Part shown: piece by piece, positions 1-7,720 of the stretch
Layout: every line of letters starts with the position of its first letter
Position numbering within the stretch: position 1 is the stretch's first letter
From: Salaquimonas pukyongi
GTDB taxonomy: Bacteria > Pseudomonadota > Alphaproteobacteria > Rhizobiales > Rhizobiaceae
Reading direction: 5' to 3'
Assembly: GCF_001953055.1 (NCBI RefSeq)
Contig: NZ_CP019044.1
Coordinates: forward strand, 992,001-1,056,000
DNA length: 64,000 nucleotides
Program-made: the position numbers and the translations under genes
Notes under the pieces: model-generated
What the model saw: the letters and a program-made list of their open reading frames with translations, nothing else
Databases searched by the model: none
What the model was told of the DNA's origin: nothing

Positions 1-534
1 GAACTGCTGTTTGAAAAATATCCAGATTCCAACGAGGGCGAACTGTCTTTGCGCCTCAACGCGCTGGTCAAGGGCCGCACCCTTGCCGAGATTTCCGACG
101 AGCTGGGCCTGCACGAATTCATCCGCACCGGCGGTGACTTGAAGGAACTGACGGGCAAGCGCATGCAGAGCGTGCGCGCCGATGTGCTGGAAGCCCTGAT
201 TGCCTCGATCTATCTTGACGGCGGATTGCAGGCGGCGGTCGACTTTATCAAGCGATTCTGGAAAGAGCGCCTGCATATGGCCGACGAGGCGAAGCGCGAT
301 TCCAAAACGTCGCTGCAGGAATGGGCGCATTCCAACCGTTTCGGCACCCCCCGTTACAAGGAGCAGAAACGCATCGGTCCCGATCACGACCCGCTGTTTA
401 CCGTGGTCGTTCAGGTTAACGGCAAGGAGGAGATGTCGGGTACCGGCCGCTCCAAACGTGCTGCCGAACAGAGCGCCGCCAGGGCCATGCTGATTCGTGA
501 GGGCATCTGGGAAAAAGACGAGCTCGCACGATGA
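1..534 (+). CDS. rnc: Ribonuclease III, 5' partial
   Basis: The reading frame is open from the first base, so the start and the first catalytic motif (the ERLEFLGD-type loop) lie outside the window. The visible 177 residues begin just after it with LLFEKYPDSNEGELS. The second acidic cluster is present as DVLEALIASIYLDGG (Asp61 and Glu64 of the visible part), followed by a double-stranded RNA-binding domain from about visible residue 101, ending in SGTGRSKRAAEQSAARAML. RNase III cleaves double-stranded RNA in rRNA processing and mRNA turnover, in the cytoplasm. The stop overlaps the era start by ATGA, which indicates translational coupling, and rnc-era-recO is the usual order in this bacterial group. 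Identification is secure; only the N-terminus is missing. Confidence 0.96.
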   Translation, partial: ELLFEKYPDSNEGELSLRLNALVKGRTLAEISDELGLHEFIRTGGDLKELTGKRMQSVRADVLEALIASIYLDGGLQAAVDFIKRFWKERLHMADEAKRDSKTSLQEWAHSNRFGTPRYKEQKRIGPDHDPLFTVVVQVNGKEEMSGTGRSKRAAEQSAARAMLIREGIWEKDELAR

Positions 535-1484
535 GCGCCGGATCGCAGGAAGCTGGCGCAACCCCGCCGCAGGATGAGACGTCTGATGGCGGTCAGCCCA
601 AACGTGCGGGCTTTGTCGCGCTGATCGGCACCCCCAATGCCGGAAAATCCACCCTGATGAACCGGCTTGTGGGCACCAAGGTGTCGATTGTCACCCACAA
701 GGTACAGACAACCCGCGCCATCATTCGCGGCATTACAATACACGCCAACGCGCAGATCGTTTTCGTCGATACGCCGGGTATTTTCAAACCGCGCCGCAAG
801 CTTGACGAGGCCATGGTGGTTACGGCCTGGGGCGGGGCGAAGGATGCCGACATCGTGGCCCTGCTGATCGACGCCGAGCGCGGCATTACCGATGAGGTGG
901 CAGCGGTTCTGGGCGGGCTTGACGACGTGCGGCAGCCGAAAATCCTGATCCTCAACAAGATCGATACGGTGCCGCGCGAAAAGCTGCTGGAGCTTTCGGC
1001 AAAGGCCAATGAGGCAGCCCGTTTCGAGCACACCTTCATGGTGTCCGCCCTGAAAGGGGACGGTTGTGAGGACCTGATGGCGTATCTTGCCGCAGCAATG
1101 CCCGAGGGGCCGTTCCTTTATCCTGAAGAGGATGTTTCCGACCTGCCGCTGCGCCAGCTCGCCGCCGAGATTACCCGCGAAAAGCTCTACCTGCGCCTGC
1201 ACCAGGAATTGCCCTATGCTTCCCATGTGGAGACGGAAAGCTGGAAGGAAACCGAAAAGGGCGTGCGCATCGACCAGGCCATCTATGTGGAGCGCGGCAG
1301 CCAGAAAAAGATTGTCATTGGCAAGGGCGGGGCAACGATCAAGGCAATCTCCACGGCAGCGCGCAAGGAGCTGACCGAAATCCTGGAAAAGCCTGTGCAT
1401 CTGTTCTTGTTCGTCAAGGTGCGCGAGAACTGGGTAAACGATCCCGAGCGCTATCGGGAAATGGGACTTGAGTTTCCGCGCTAA
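531..1484 (+). CDS. era: GTPase Era
   Basis: Ribosome-associated GTPase that binds the 3' end of 16S rRNA and assists 30S subunit maturation at the inner face of the membrane. The 317-residue product has the G1 loop GTPNAGKS at residues 33-40, the G3 motif DTPG near 86, the G4 motif NKID near 144, and a C-terminal KH RNA-binding domain with IVIGKGGATIKAI. The N-terminus carries about 20 extra Gly/Asp/Gln-rich residues compared with the E. coli protein, which is common in alphaproteobacteria. The start codon overlaps the rnc stop as ATGA. recO follows after 18 bases, so the three genes probably form one transcript. Confidence 0.97.
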   Translation: MSAGSQEAGATPPQDETSDGGQPKRAGFVALIGTPNAGKSTLMNRLVGTKVSIVTHKVQTTRAIIRGITIHANAQIVFVDTPGIFKPRRKLDEAMVVTAWGGAKDADIVALLIDAERGITDEVAAVLGGLDDVRQPKILILNKIDTVPREKLLELSAKANEAARFEHTFMVSALKGDGCEDLMAYLAAAMPEGPFLYPEEDVSDLPLRQLAAEITREKLYLRLHQELPYASHVETESWKETEKGVRIDQAIYVERGSQKKIVIGKGGATIKAISTAARKELTEILEKPVHLFLFVKVRENWVNDPERYREMGLEFPR

Positions 1485-1502
1485 ACGCCCTCTTCTTGCC
1501 CG

Positions 1503-2276
1503 ATGGAGTGGAAAGACGAAGGCCTGATTCTCGGCGTGCGCAAGCATGGCGAAACCAGCGCAATCATCGAGGTGATGACACCAGCCCATGGCCGGCACAT
1601 GGGCCTGGTGCGCGGCGGGCGTTCCTCCCGTCACCGCCCCGTGCTGCAGCCGGGCAATTCCGTGCTGCTTGAATGGCGCGCCCGCCTGGAAGAACATCTC
1701 GGCACGTTCACCGTGGAAGGGCAGGACCTGCGCGCCGCCCGATTGATGGAACTGCCGCTCGGCATTTACGGCCTGCAGACCCTGGCAGCCCATCTGCGGC
1801 TGTTGCCCGAGCGCGATCCCCATCAGGGCCTTTATGAAGCAGCCCTTGTGGTGCTTGAACATCTCGATGATCCTGAACGCGCGGCGCGGCTGATGATCCG
1901 TTTCGAACTGGCGATCCTGGAGGAGTTGGGCTTCGGCCTTGATCTCAGCCAGTGCGCTGCGAGCGGTTCGAAATCCGGCCTCATATGGGTTTCGCCAAAA
2001 AGCGGGCGGGCAGTTGGCCGCGAGGCGGGCCTTCCCTGGAAAGAGCAATTGCTGCCGCTGCCACCCTTTCTGCTGGACGAAGAAAGCCGCGCCTTGATCG
2101 CCGCTGCAGATGGTGAGGGCAGTGCGAAAACCATGGCCAGCCTGCTTGCCGATGGCTTCAATCTTTCCTTTTATTTCCTCGACCGCAACGTCTATGGTCC
2201 GCGGGGTATTCGCCCGCCGGACGAGCGTGCCGGGCTGATACGCAGGATCAGCGCCGCGGCGCAGCAGGCAGGTTAG
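1503..2276 (+). CDS. recO: DNA repair protein RecO
   Basis: RecO loads RecA onto SSB-coated single-stranded DNA in the RecFOR pathway. The 257-residue product has the family's typical length and its N-terminal OB-fold opening ([26 protein letters not shown], cited here only by its start and by the later [19 protein letters not shown] segment). The four-cysteine zinc site found in some RecO proteins is absent; only one cysteine is visible, near residue 154. The gene follows era closely in the conserved rnc-era-recO order. The ATG at 1503 gives the expected N-terminus, though no strong ribosome-binding site is visible before it. Confidence 0.93.
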   Translation: MEWKDEGLILGVRKHGETSAIIEVMTPAHGRHMGLVRGGRSSRHRPVLQPGNSVLLEWRARLEEHLGTFTVEGQDLRAARLMELPLGIYGLQTLAAHLRLLPERDPHQGLYEAALVVLEHLDDPERAARLMIRFELAILEELGFGLDLSQCAASGSKSGLIWVSPKSGRAVGREAGLPWKEQLLPLPPFLLDEESRALIAAADGEGSAKTMASLLADGFNLSFYFLDRNVYGPRGIRPPDERAGLIRRISAAAQQAG

Positions 2277-2290
2277 CAGGGAGAAAGCGC

Positions 2291-3247
2291 ATGACAGATC
2301 ACGGCTATGAAGGCGGCAGGCTCAATCTGCCCTTCGTCGGTTTCTGCACCTTTGCCAAGCGGCCGATTGCAGAGGACTGGGACAAGCTTGATGCCGATAT
2401 CGCCATTCTTGGCGCCCCCTTCGATTTCGGCACGCAATACCGCGCCGGCGCCCGGTTCGGCCCCCGGGCGATCCGCGAGGCGTCGACCCTGTTTTCCTTT
2501 GGGCATGCCGGCGCCTATGACCATGAGGACGAAGCGGTCTATCTGCCCGGCAGTGTGAAGATCGCCGACATGGGCGATGCCGACATCGTTCATACCGACA
2601 CGGAAAAAAGCCATGCCGGCATTGAGCTGGGCGTGCGAAAGGCGCTGGCGGCAGGTAGCCTGCCTGTCGTGCTGGGTGGCGATCACTCGGTGAACATTCC
2701 CTGCATTCGCGCCTTTGACGATCAGGAACCCATCCATATCATCCAGATCGACGCGCATCTTGATTTCGTGGATGTCCGCCACGGCGTGCGCCATGGCCAC
2801 GGCAATCCCATGCGACGGGCCGCAGAACAGGACCATGTCACGGGCCTTAGCCAGATCGGCATCCGCAACGTCTCCTCCACCGCAAAGGAGGGCTATGACG
2901 ATGCGCGAAACATGGGTTCGGACATTCTGTCCGTGCGCCAGTTCCGCAAGCTGGGAGTTGAGGCCGTGGCCGAGCGCATTCCGGCAGGAAAGCGTTATTA
3001 CGTGACCATCGACATCGACGGCTTTGACCCGTCCATCGCGCCGGGAACGGGCACGCCCTCCCATGGCGGCTTCACCTATTACGAAGTGCTGGAACTGCTG
3101 CAGCTTGTCGCCCGCCGCGGGGAGGTTGCAGGCATCGACCTGGTCGAAGTGGCGCCTGATTACGACCACACCGGATCGACCGCCTTTCTCGCCGCGCAGA
3201 TATTGCTGAATTTCCTCGGCTTCATCATGCATGCCCGCGGGCATTAA
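2291..3247 (+). CDS. speB: Agmatinase / ureohydrolase family protein
   Basis: Member of the arginase-agmatinase-formiminoglutamase family, which hydrolyses guanidino compounds to urea and an amine using a two-manganese centre. All metal ligands are visible: GGDHS with Asp131/His132, DAHLD with Asp154, His156 and Asp158, and DIDGFD with Asp241, Asp243 and Asp246, followed by PGTGTPSHGG as in agmatinases. The 318-residue length fits. A good ribosome-binding site (gggagaaag) precedes the ATG. The substrate could equally be guanidinobutyrate or a related compound, because sequence alone does not separate these subfamilies. The stop is only 9 bases before the left end of a 313-bp repeat element. 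Confidence 0.87.
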   Translation: MTDHGYEGGRLNLPFVGFCTFAKRPIAEDWDKLDADIAILGAPFDFGTQYRAGARFGPRAIREASTLFSFGHAGAYDHEDEAVYLPGSVKIADMGDADIVHTDTEKSHAGIELGVRKALAAGSLPVVLGGDHSVNIPCIRAFDDQEPIHIIQIDAHLDFVDVRHGVRHGHGNPMRRAAEQDHVTGLSQIGIRNVSSTAKEGYDDARNMGSDILSVRQFRKLGVEAVAERIPAGKRYYVTIDIDGFDPSIAPGTGTPSHGGFTYYEVLELLQLVARRGEVAGIDLVEVAPDYDHTGSTAFLAAQILLNFLGFIMHARGH

Positions 3248-3256
3248 GTTTTGACG

Positions 3257-3569
3257 CTAGAGCGTGTCCGGTTTAAATTAGAGCAGTTTGCATGGATGGA
3301 TTTTTCGTTTCTGGCAAGGAGAATACCGCAGCGCGGTGCCTTGCCACCTTGCGAGGATTTCGACGAAGCCAGAACGCAAAAGACACCACAGCCGGGCACT
3401 TAACATCATCAATGTATCGGGTTTTCTGCAATCGTTTGAACTTGGTTCCTTGCCCTTCGGGCAGCGCCGGAAAATACTGACAGTGCCTGCACTGCGCCGC
3501 ATTTTCCTCCTTGCCGAAGACCAAACTCCCGGCGCTCAAACGATTCCATTTACGCCGGACACGCTCTAG
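3257..3569. mobile_element. MITE-like 313-bp repeat element, copy A
   Basis: This element starts 9 bases after the agmatinase stop and fills most of the gap to the next gene. Its ends are a perfect 15-bp inverted repeat, CTAGAGCGTGTCCGG at 3257-3271 and its complement at 3555-3569. Allowing two mismatches, the inverted repeat extends to about 22 bp. A second copy of exactly the same length lies at 11512-11824; by hand alignment without gaps the two differ at about 34 positions (about 89% identity). No transposase is encoded. Several frames are open across the element, but none has a recognisable product or ribosome-binding site, so I treat it as a non-autonomous miniature inverted-repeat element. 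The CTAG at each extreme end may be a duplicated target. Confidence 0.8.
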
Positions 3570-3600
3570 GCTCTGACCCAAATTGACGGAAGAACCGACC

Positions 3601-4107
3601 GTGAGTGACGACAACCGAATGCCGGAGCCCGGCGGAAAGACCGGCACCATTCCCCTGGAAATTGTTGAAAAACATGCCGGCATCGAACTGTTCCAGATGA
3701 TGCTTGCAGGCGAGTTGCCGCCGCCGCCCATTGCCGGAACGCTCAACTTCAAACTGACCGAGGTGGAAGAGGGAAGGGCGGTCTTTCGCGGCGTTCCGCT
3801 ATCAGAACACTATAATCCGCTCGGCTCGGTACATGGCGGCTGGCCTGCGGCGATCCTCGATTCGGCCCTTGGCTGCGCGGTGCACACGCTTCTTCCCAGG
3901 GGCATGGCCTACACCACGGTGGAGTTCAAGGTGAACCTGGTGCGTCCCTTGTTTGAGACCACGGGAGAGGTTGTTTGCGAAGGAAGCGTCATTCACATGG
4001 GCCGAACCATCGCCACCTCCCAGGCAACGCTGAAGAACGGCGAAGGCAAGCTTATCGCCCATGGCGTGGAAACCTGTGCAATATTTCCTCTCGGCAGCAA
4101 GGGATAG
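3601..4107 (+). CDS. PaaI-family hotdog thioesterase
   Basis: A 168-residue hotdog-fold protein of the PaaI/YigI thioesterase group, expected to hydrolyse acyl- or aryl-CoA thioesters in the cytoplasm. The diagnostic segment is PLGSVHGGWPAAILDSALG, the hotdog helix with its catalytic-loop HGG, followed by the strand TTVEFKVNLVRPL. I chose the GTG at 3601 because GGAAG lies 8-9 bases upstream; an in-frame TTG at 3583 and an ATG at 3619 are alternatives. The gene begins about 30 bases after the right end of repeat copy A and is followed closely by the flavodoxin-like gene. The natural substrate cannot be inferred. Confidence 0.85.
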   Translation: MSDDNRMPEPGGKTGTIPLEIVEKHAGIELFQMMLAGELPPPPIAGTLNFKLTEVEEGRAVFRGVPLSEHYNPLGSVHGGWPAAILDSALGCAVHTLLPRGMAYTTVEFKVNLVRPLFETTGEVVCEGSVIHMGRTIATSQATLKNGEGKLIAHGVETCAIFPLGSKG

Positions 4108-4113
4108 GCCGCT

Positions 4114-4599
4114 GTGTCCTCCCTTCTGATTGTCTATCATTCGCGCACCGGTGGCAGCCGTCAGATGGCCGAAGCCGCTGCTGATGCCGCGCGGGAGCAT
4201 GCAACGCTCACTGTCAAAACCGCTGGCGAGGCGGGGCCGGAGGATTTGCTTGCAGCAGGCGGATACCTGTTTGCCGCGCCGGAAAATCTCGCCGCCATTT
4301 CCGGGGTCATGAAGGATTTCTTCGACCGTTGCTATTATCCGGTGCTCGGCCGCATCGAGGGGCGTCCCTACGCCCAGATGGTGTGCGCGGGCTCCGATGG
4401 CGAGAACGCGGTGCGCCAGATTGCGCGTATTGCAACGGGATGGCGGTTGAAGGAAGTTCAGCCGCCACTGATCGTTTGCACTCATGCCCAGACGCCGGAG
4501 GAAATCCTGGCGGAAAAGACCATACCCGAAGAAGACCTCGCCAAATGCCGGGACATTGGTGGGGCGCTTGCTGCCGGTCTTTCCATGGGCGTTTTCTGA
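4114..4599 (+). CDS. Flavodoxin-like / NAD(P)H-dependent FMN reductase family protein
   Basis: A 161-residue protein with a flavodoxin-type opening, LLIVYHSRTGGSRQMAEA (first beta strand and the phosphate-binding loop for FMN), and a second flavin-loop region around FAAPENLAAISGVMKDFFDR, where flavodoxins usually have a SPEY-like loop. It probably binds FMN and transfers electrons or reduces quinones. It starts at a GTG six bases after the thioesterase stop, so the two are likely co-transcribed. It ends near a bidirectional hairpin that separates it from the convergent gene. The electron partner is unknown. Confidence 0.78.
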   Translation: MSSLLIVYHSRTGGSRQMAEAAADAAREHATLTVKTAGEAGPEDLLAAGGYLFAAPENLAAISGVMKDFFDRCYYPVLGRIEGRPYAQMVCAGSDGENAVRQIARIATGWRLKEVQPPLIVCTHAQTPEEILAEKTIPEEDLAKCRDIGGALAAGLSMGVF

Positions 4600-4613
4600 T
4601 CTCTCGTTGAAAA

Positions 4614-4651
4614 CCGGGCATTGGCGAAATCAGATATCCGCCGATGCCCGG
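4614..4651. terminator. Bidirectional hairpin between convergent genes
   Basis: CCGGGCATTGGCG at 4614-4626 pairs with CGCCGATGCCCGG at 4639-4651 (13 bp, one G-U type pair), with a 12-base loop. It lies in the 63-bp gap between two convergent stops (4599 and 4663). No long T run follows on either side, so termination efficiency is uncertain. Confidence 0.6.
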
Positions 4652-4662
4652 CCGATTGCCGG

Positions 4663-5412
4663 TCAGTCCATCTTGCCGGGAAGGCTGAGATCGCCGGAGG
4701 CGACATCGAACACATCGCTGACGCATAGCAGCGGCGCATGGACATTGGCATTGACCTTCAGGGCTGCGGTAACGCCGTCATAATTTGCGCCCGATATCGA
4801 TTGCGCATCCTTGAAAGCAACATTGATCGCCACCTCCGGACCGTCGAACACCGGGCTGAAACCGGGGCTGTCGATAAAGATCGGAAGACCGGGCCAGGTG
4901 GCCGGCATGGCAGGTGTTTCGCCTTCGCCAATATCGCGAACCCCAAGCGCGCCGGGGCCGCACGCTTCCGTCGGTGTCAACACAACCCAGTGGCTGTGCC
5001 ATTTTCTGCCGTCATTGTTGAGATCGCCGTCGCCGTCCTCATCGTAAAGCGGGGTATCGTCAAAATCCGGATGACTGGTTGCCGCCAGCGCCAGAATGCC
5101 CGTCTTTCCCTCAAAGCCGACGGTTGAGGGATCAAGGGAGGTTGGCCAGACATAGGAATAAACCGGCGCACCGGCCAACTGGTCCGCCGGGTCGGGGCGT
5201 TCTTCCCCCGCCTTGCCATTGGTCGTCATGTGAAACGTCACCGTGCGCCCGTCACGGTGAACATGGGCGGCGAGAATGTCGAAGGCGGCAATCTTTGCAG
5301 GATCAGCCTTTGAAACGACGGCATCCTTCATGTCGGCGGCATGATTGCCGCCGGCCAGGGCAGTGGCAGCGCTCGTCGTGAGAGCGAGAAGAGCAGCGGG
5401 GAGGGATTTCAT
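4663..5412 (-). CDS. Secreted protein of unknown function with acidic DxDxDG-like loop
   Basis: The 249-residue product has a clear signal peptide (positively charged start, hydrophobic core, cleavage after ALA near residue 20), so it should be periplasmic or exported. Residues 124-136 form an acidic DEDGDGDLNNDGR loop that resembles a calcium-binding EF-hand or dockerin-type loop. Cysteines are sparse (near residues 151 and 231). I do not recognise the family. The gene is divergent from a MarR regulator, and the shared upstream region contains a strong inverted repeat (5457-5497). This suggests the regulator controls this gene, but that is an inference. Confidence 0.72.
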   Translation of the reverse strand: MKSLPAALLALTTSAATALAGGNHAADMKDAVVSKADPAKIAAFDILAAHVHRDGRTVTFHMTTNGKAGEERPDPADQLAGAPVYSYVWPTSLDPSTVGFEGKTGILALAATSHPDFDDTPLYDEDGDGDLNNDGRKWHSHWVVLTPTEACGPGALGVRDIGEGETPAMPATWPGLPIFIDSPGFSPVFDGPEVAINVAFKDAQSISGANYDGVTAALKVNANVHAPLLCVSDVFDVASGDLSLPGKMD

Positions 5413-5456
5413 GATCTGTTCCTTTCAAGTGACGTCCGCATCTGCTGCAGTATTAG

Positions 5457-5497
5457 TAGCGAGTCGCTATAATTGCAATGTTAATTTTGACTCGCTA
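5457..5497. promoter_or_regulatory. Inverted repeat, probable MarR operator
   Basis: TAGCGAGTC at 5457-5465 is repeated in inverted orientation as GACTCGCTA at 5489-5497. The left half is itself embedded in a 6-1-6 palindrome, TAGCGAGTCGCTA (5457-5469). The intervening sequence is AT-rich. The site lies between the divergent secreted-protein and MarR genes and overlaps the first possible MarR start (ATG at 5478), which favours the ATG at 5508 as the true start. Binding by the neighbouring MarR protein is inferred from position. Confidence 0.66.
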
Positions 5498-5507
5498 TTA
5501 TTTTGCC

Positions 5508-6050
5508 ATGTCCGAACCAGGCCGCTTGAAGGAACTGATCGACCGCATCGCCCGTATTGGTGGCGCTGCAGACTGGGCTGACGAACTCAACCCGGTGCAG
5601 CGGGCCGTGCTGTTTTACCTGGCCCGGGCAAACCGGTTTTCACGCGCGCCCTCCCATGTGGCAGATTACATGGCCACCACCCGCGGCACGGCGTCACAAA
5701 CGCTCAAGGCGTTGCTGCGCAAGGGATTGGTCAGCGAGCAGCCTTCACGGGCAGACCGCCGCTCCATATCCTTTTGGCTGACACCGCAGGGCGAGGCGCT
5801 TTCAGCGCGGGCAACGGTGCTTGAAGAAGCACTTTCCGGCCTTGGGCGGCAGGAAAGTGAAGAACTGGAAGCGGCGCTGGAAAACACCTTGCGCGACATG
5901 CTGGCGCGGCGCGGCAACCGGCCTTTCGGCATCTGCCATACCTGCCGCCATCACAAGAGCGATGGGGCGGGCGCTCACTGCACGCTCCTCGATCAACCGC
6001 TGGAAGACGAGGAAACCGGACAGATCTGTCACGAGCACCAATACGCCTGA
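5508..6050 (+). CDS. MarR-family regulator with cysteine-rich C-terminus
   Basis: A 180-residue winged-helix repressor of the MarR family. The DNA-binding part runs from about residue 45 (HVADYMATTRGTASQTLKALLRKGLV) through the wing segment SRADRRSISFWLT. After the dimerisation helices, the C-terminal 40 residues contain a CHTC pair followed by two further cysteines and a CHEH ending (ICHTCRHH ... HCTLLD ... ICHEH). This could bind a metal or act as a thiol redox sensor. The start at 5508 is preferred over 5478 because the latter falls inside the inverted-repeat operator. Neither start has a strong ribosome-binding site. It probably represses itself and the divergent secreted-protein gene. 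Confidence 0.85.
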   Translation: MSEPGRLKELIDRIARIGGAADWADELNPVQRAVLFYLARANRFSRAPSHVADYMATTRGTASQTLKALLRKGLVSEQPSRADRRSISFWLTPQGEALSARATVLEEALSGLGRQESEELEAALENTLRDMLARRGNRPFGICHTCRHHKSDGAGAHCTLLDQPLEDEETGQICHEHQYA

Positions 6051-6108
6051 TCGGGCCTGAAACCCGAATATCAATCAGCCCGTTGCGGTTCGACTTCCAC
6101 CGGATGGA

Positions 6109-7404
6109 TTAGGCAATATGGGTTTGGCCTGCCGTCATGCGCTCCACCGGCGCCTGCCTGATCGGCCAGTGGACGGCCGCAGCGAAAATGCCGAGTGCCA
6201 CGCCAAGCCACCATACCGGATCGAAACTGCCGTAAACATCGTACAGATAGCCGCCCAGCCAGACGCCGAGAAACGAGCCGATCTGATGGGAGAAGAAGAC
6301 GATGCCGCCAAGCATGCCGAGGTAACGCGTGCCGAACATGACCGCCACCAGGGCATTGGTCGGCGGTACGGTGGAAAGCCAGAGAACCCCCATCACACAG
6401 GAGAAGAGGACCACCGTTACAGGGGTTTGCGGTACCAGCAGAAAGGCCGTGACGGCGATGGACCGGCCGATATAGATCAAGGCCAGAAGATGGGGCATGT
6501 GGCGCTTTTTGGAAACAATTCCCGAACCCAGTGACCCGACAATATTGAGCAACCCGATCAGCATCAGTGCAATGCCTGCCCAATAGGCATCAATGCCGAT
6601 ATCCATAAGGTAGGCGGGAAAATGAGCGGTGATAAAGGCAACCTGAAAACCGCAGACAAAAAACCCGGCAACCAGCAGCAAATAGCTTTGATGGCCAACG
6701 GCCTCGCGCAGCGCTTCGCCAATGGTCTGCTCCATTTCCATTGCCGATGTGCCGCTGGTTTTGGCATTGCCGGCAAGCGGAATGGCGAGCAGAGGGATGA
6801 TCATCATGAGGCCAGCAAGCCACACCAGCGTGTCCTGCCAGCCATATTCGGCAATCAGTGCCACGGTAAGCGGGGAAAAGAAGGCCATGCCGGCAGAACC
6901 TGCTGCCGTTCCAAGGCCGAATACAAAGGTCCGGTTTTCCGCCGCAACGTTGCGGGCAAAAGCTGCCATCACGATGGAGAAGGAGCCTGCCGCAATCCCC
7001 AGCCCCACCAGCACGCCGGCCGACAGGTGCAGCAGCCACGGCGCATCGGCGACCGACATCAGGTAAAGCCCAAGCGCATAACAGACCGCTCCTGTGGCCA
7101 GCACCCGCCAGGTACCGTATTTGTCGGATATGGCGCCGAAGAACGGCTGGCCCGCACCCCAGAACAGGTTCTGGATGGCGATAGCCAGACCGAAGGTCGT
7201 GCGGTCCCAGCCATGAAGCTCGATCATCGGCAGTTGGAAGAAGCCCATCGCCGAACGCGGCCCGAAGGTCGTCATGGCAATCAGGCAGCCGCAGACAATG
7301 AGCAACCAGGGCAGGACGGGCGCCTTGGCGAGGCCTTGTGAGAGACCTTGTGAGAGACCTTGGGAGGAGCCTTCGGAGCGGGGAGGCTGAGCCGGTGGAG
7401 CCAT
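6109..7404 (-). CDS. MFS transporter
   Basis: A 431-residue, 12-helix major facilitator with cytoplasmic N-terminus. The loop between helices 2 and 3 has the MFS signature in the form GAISDKYGTWRVL, and the internal repeat of Gly-rich helices (GVLVGLGIAAGSFSIVMAAF) is typical. The start at 7404 is preceded on its strand by GAAGGCGA; longer in-frame extensions upstream look non-coding. The N-terminus contains three short repeats of SQGL from a duplicated 12-base unit (7335-7365). The gene diverges from nadA across a 316-bp gap that holds a palindromic operator, so it could be co-regulated with NAD synthesis. The substrate is not recognisable. Confidence 0.83.
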   Translation of the reverse strand: MAPPAQPPRSEGSSQGLSQGLSQGLAKAPVLPWLLIVCGCLIAMTTFGPRSAMGFFQLPMIELHGWDRTTFGLAIAIQNLFWGAGQPFFGAISDKYGTWRVLATGAVCYALGLYLMSVADAPWLLHLSAGVLVGLGIAAGSFSIVMAAFARNVAAENRTFVFGLGTAAGSAGMAFFSPLTVALIAEYGWQDTLVWLAGLMMIIPLLAIPLAGNAKTSGTSAMEMEQTIGEALREAVGHQSYLLLVAGFFVCGFQVAFITAHFPAYLMDIGIDAYWAGIALMLIGLLNIVGSLGSGIVSKKRHMPHLLALIYIGRSIAVTAFLLVPQTPVTVVLFSCVMGVLWLSTVPPTNALVAVMFGTRYLGMLGGIVFFSHQIGSFLGVWLGGYLYDVYGSFDPVWWLGVALGIFAAAVHWPIRQAPVERMTAGQTHIA

Positions 7405-7620
7405 TATGGATTCGCCTTCAACAAAGTCGCCATACTCGGGTTTTGCCAGCCTTCGGGTCAAGCGAACAAAGATGAAAGCTGTGTTCAAACCGATTGAAGC
7501 TACTGGCGATCCGGGTTCCTGAGAGCTGCATGTTGTGGCGCCAGCTTTTCTCTTGAAGGGCTGGCGAATATTTCCTACATAAATACCAGCCTGTTCGCAG
7601 GCATGTTTTTTCGCCATATT

Positions 7621-7639
7621 TATACTCACTTTGAGTATA
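7621..7639. promoter_or_regulatory. Palindromic operator upstream of nadABC
   Basis: TATACTCA-CTT-TGAGTATA is a perfect 8-3-8 palindrome, 81 bp upstream of the nadA start and in the 316-bp gap (7405-7720) shared with the divergent MFS gene. Its right half, with the next base, gives TATAAG (7636-7641), a possible -10 box, so a bound protein would block transcription. The obvious candidate is the NadQ-type NAD regulator encoded at 13377-14356. The rest of the gap shows no gene or other structure. Confidence 0.72.
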
Positions 7640-7720
7640 AGTTGTTTAACGAATGCCGGCGCCCTAGCCGGAACGGCCCGTTGAGGAAGACGATCAACCG
7701 GCCAAGACAGGAGGTCCGTC

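Noticed and set aside
411-2048. Long minus-strand open frame of 545 codons opposite era and recO
   Set aside because: It is antisense to two well-conserved genes and its translation has no family features; it results from high GC content.
3257-3569. The 313-bp element as a small protein gene
   Set aside because: Several frames are open but none has a ribosome-binding site or recognisable product, and the inverted ends explain the structure better.
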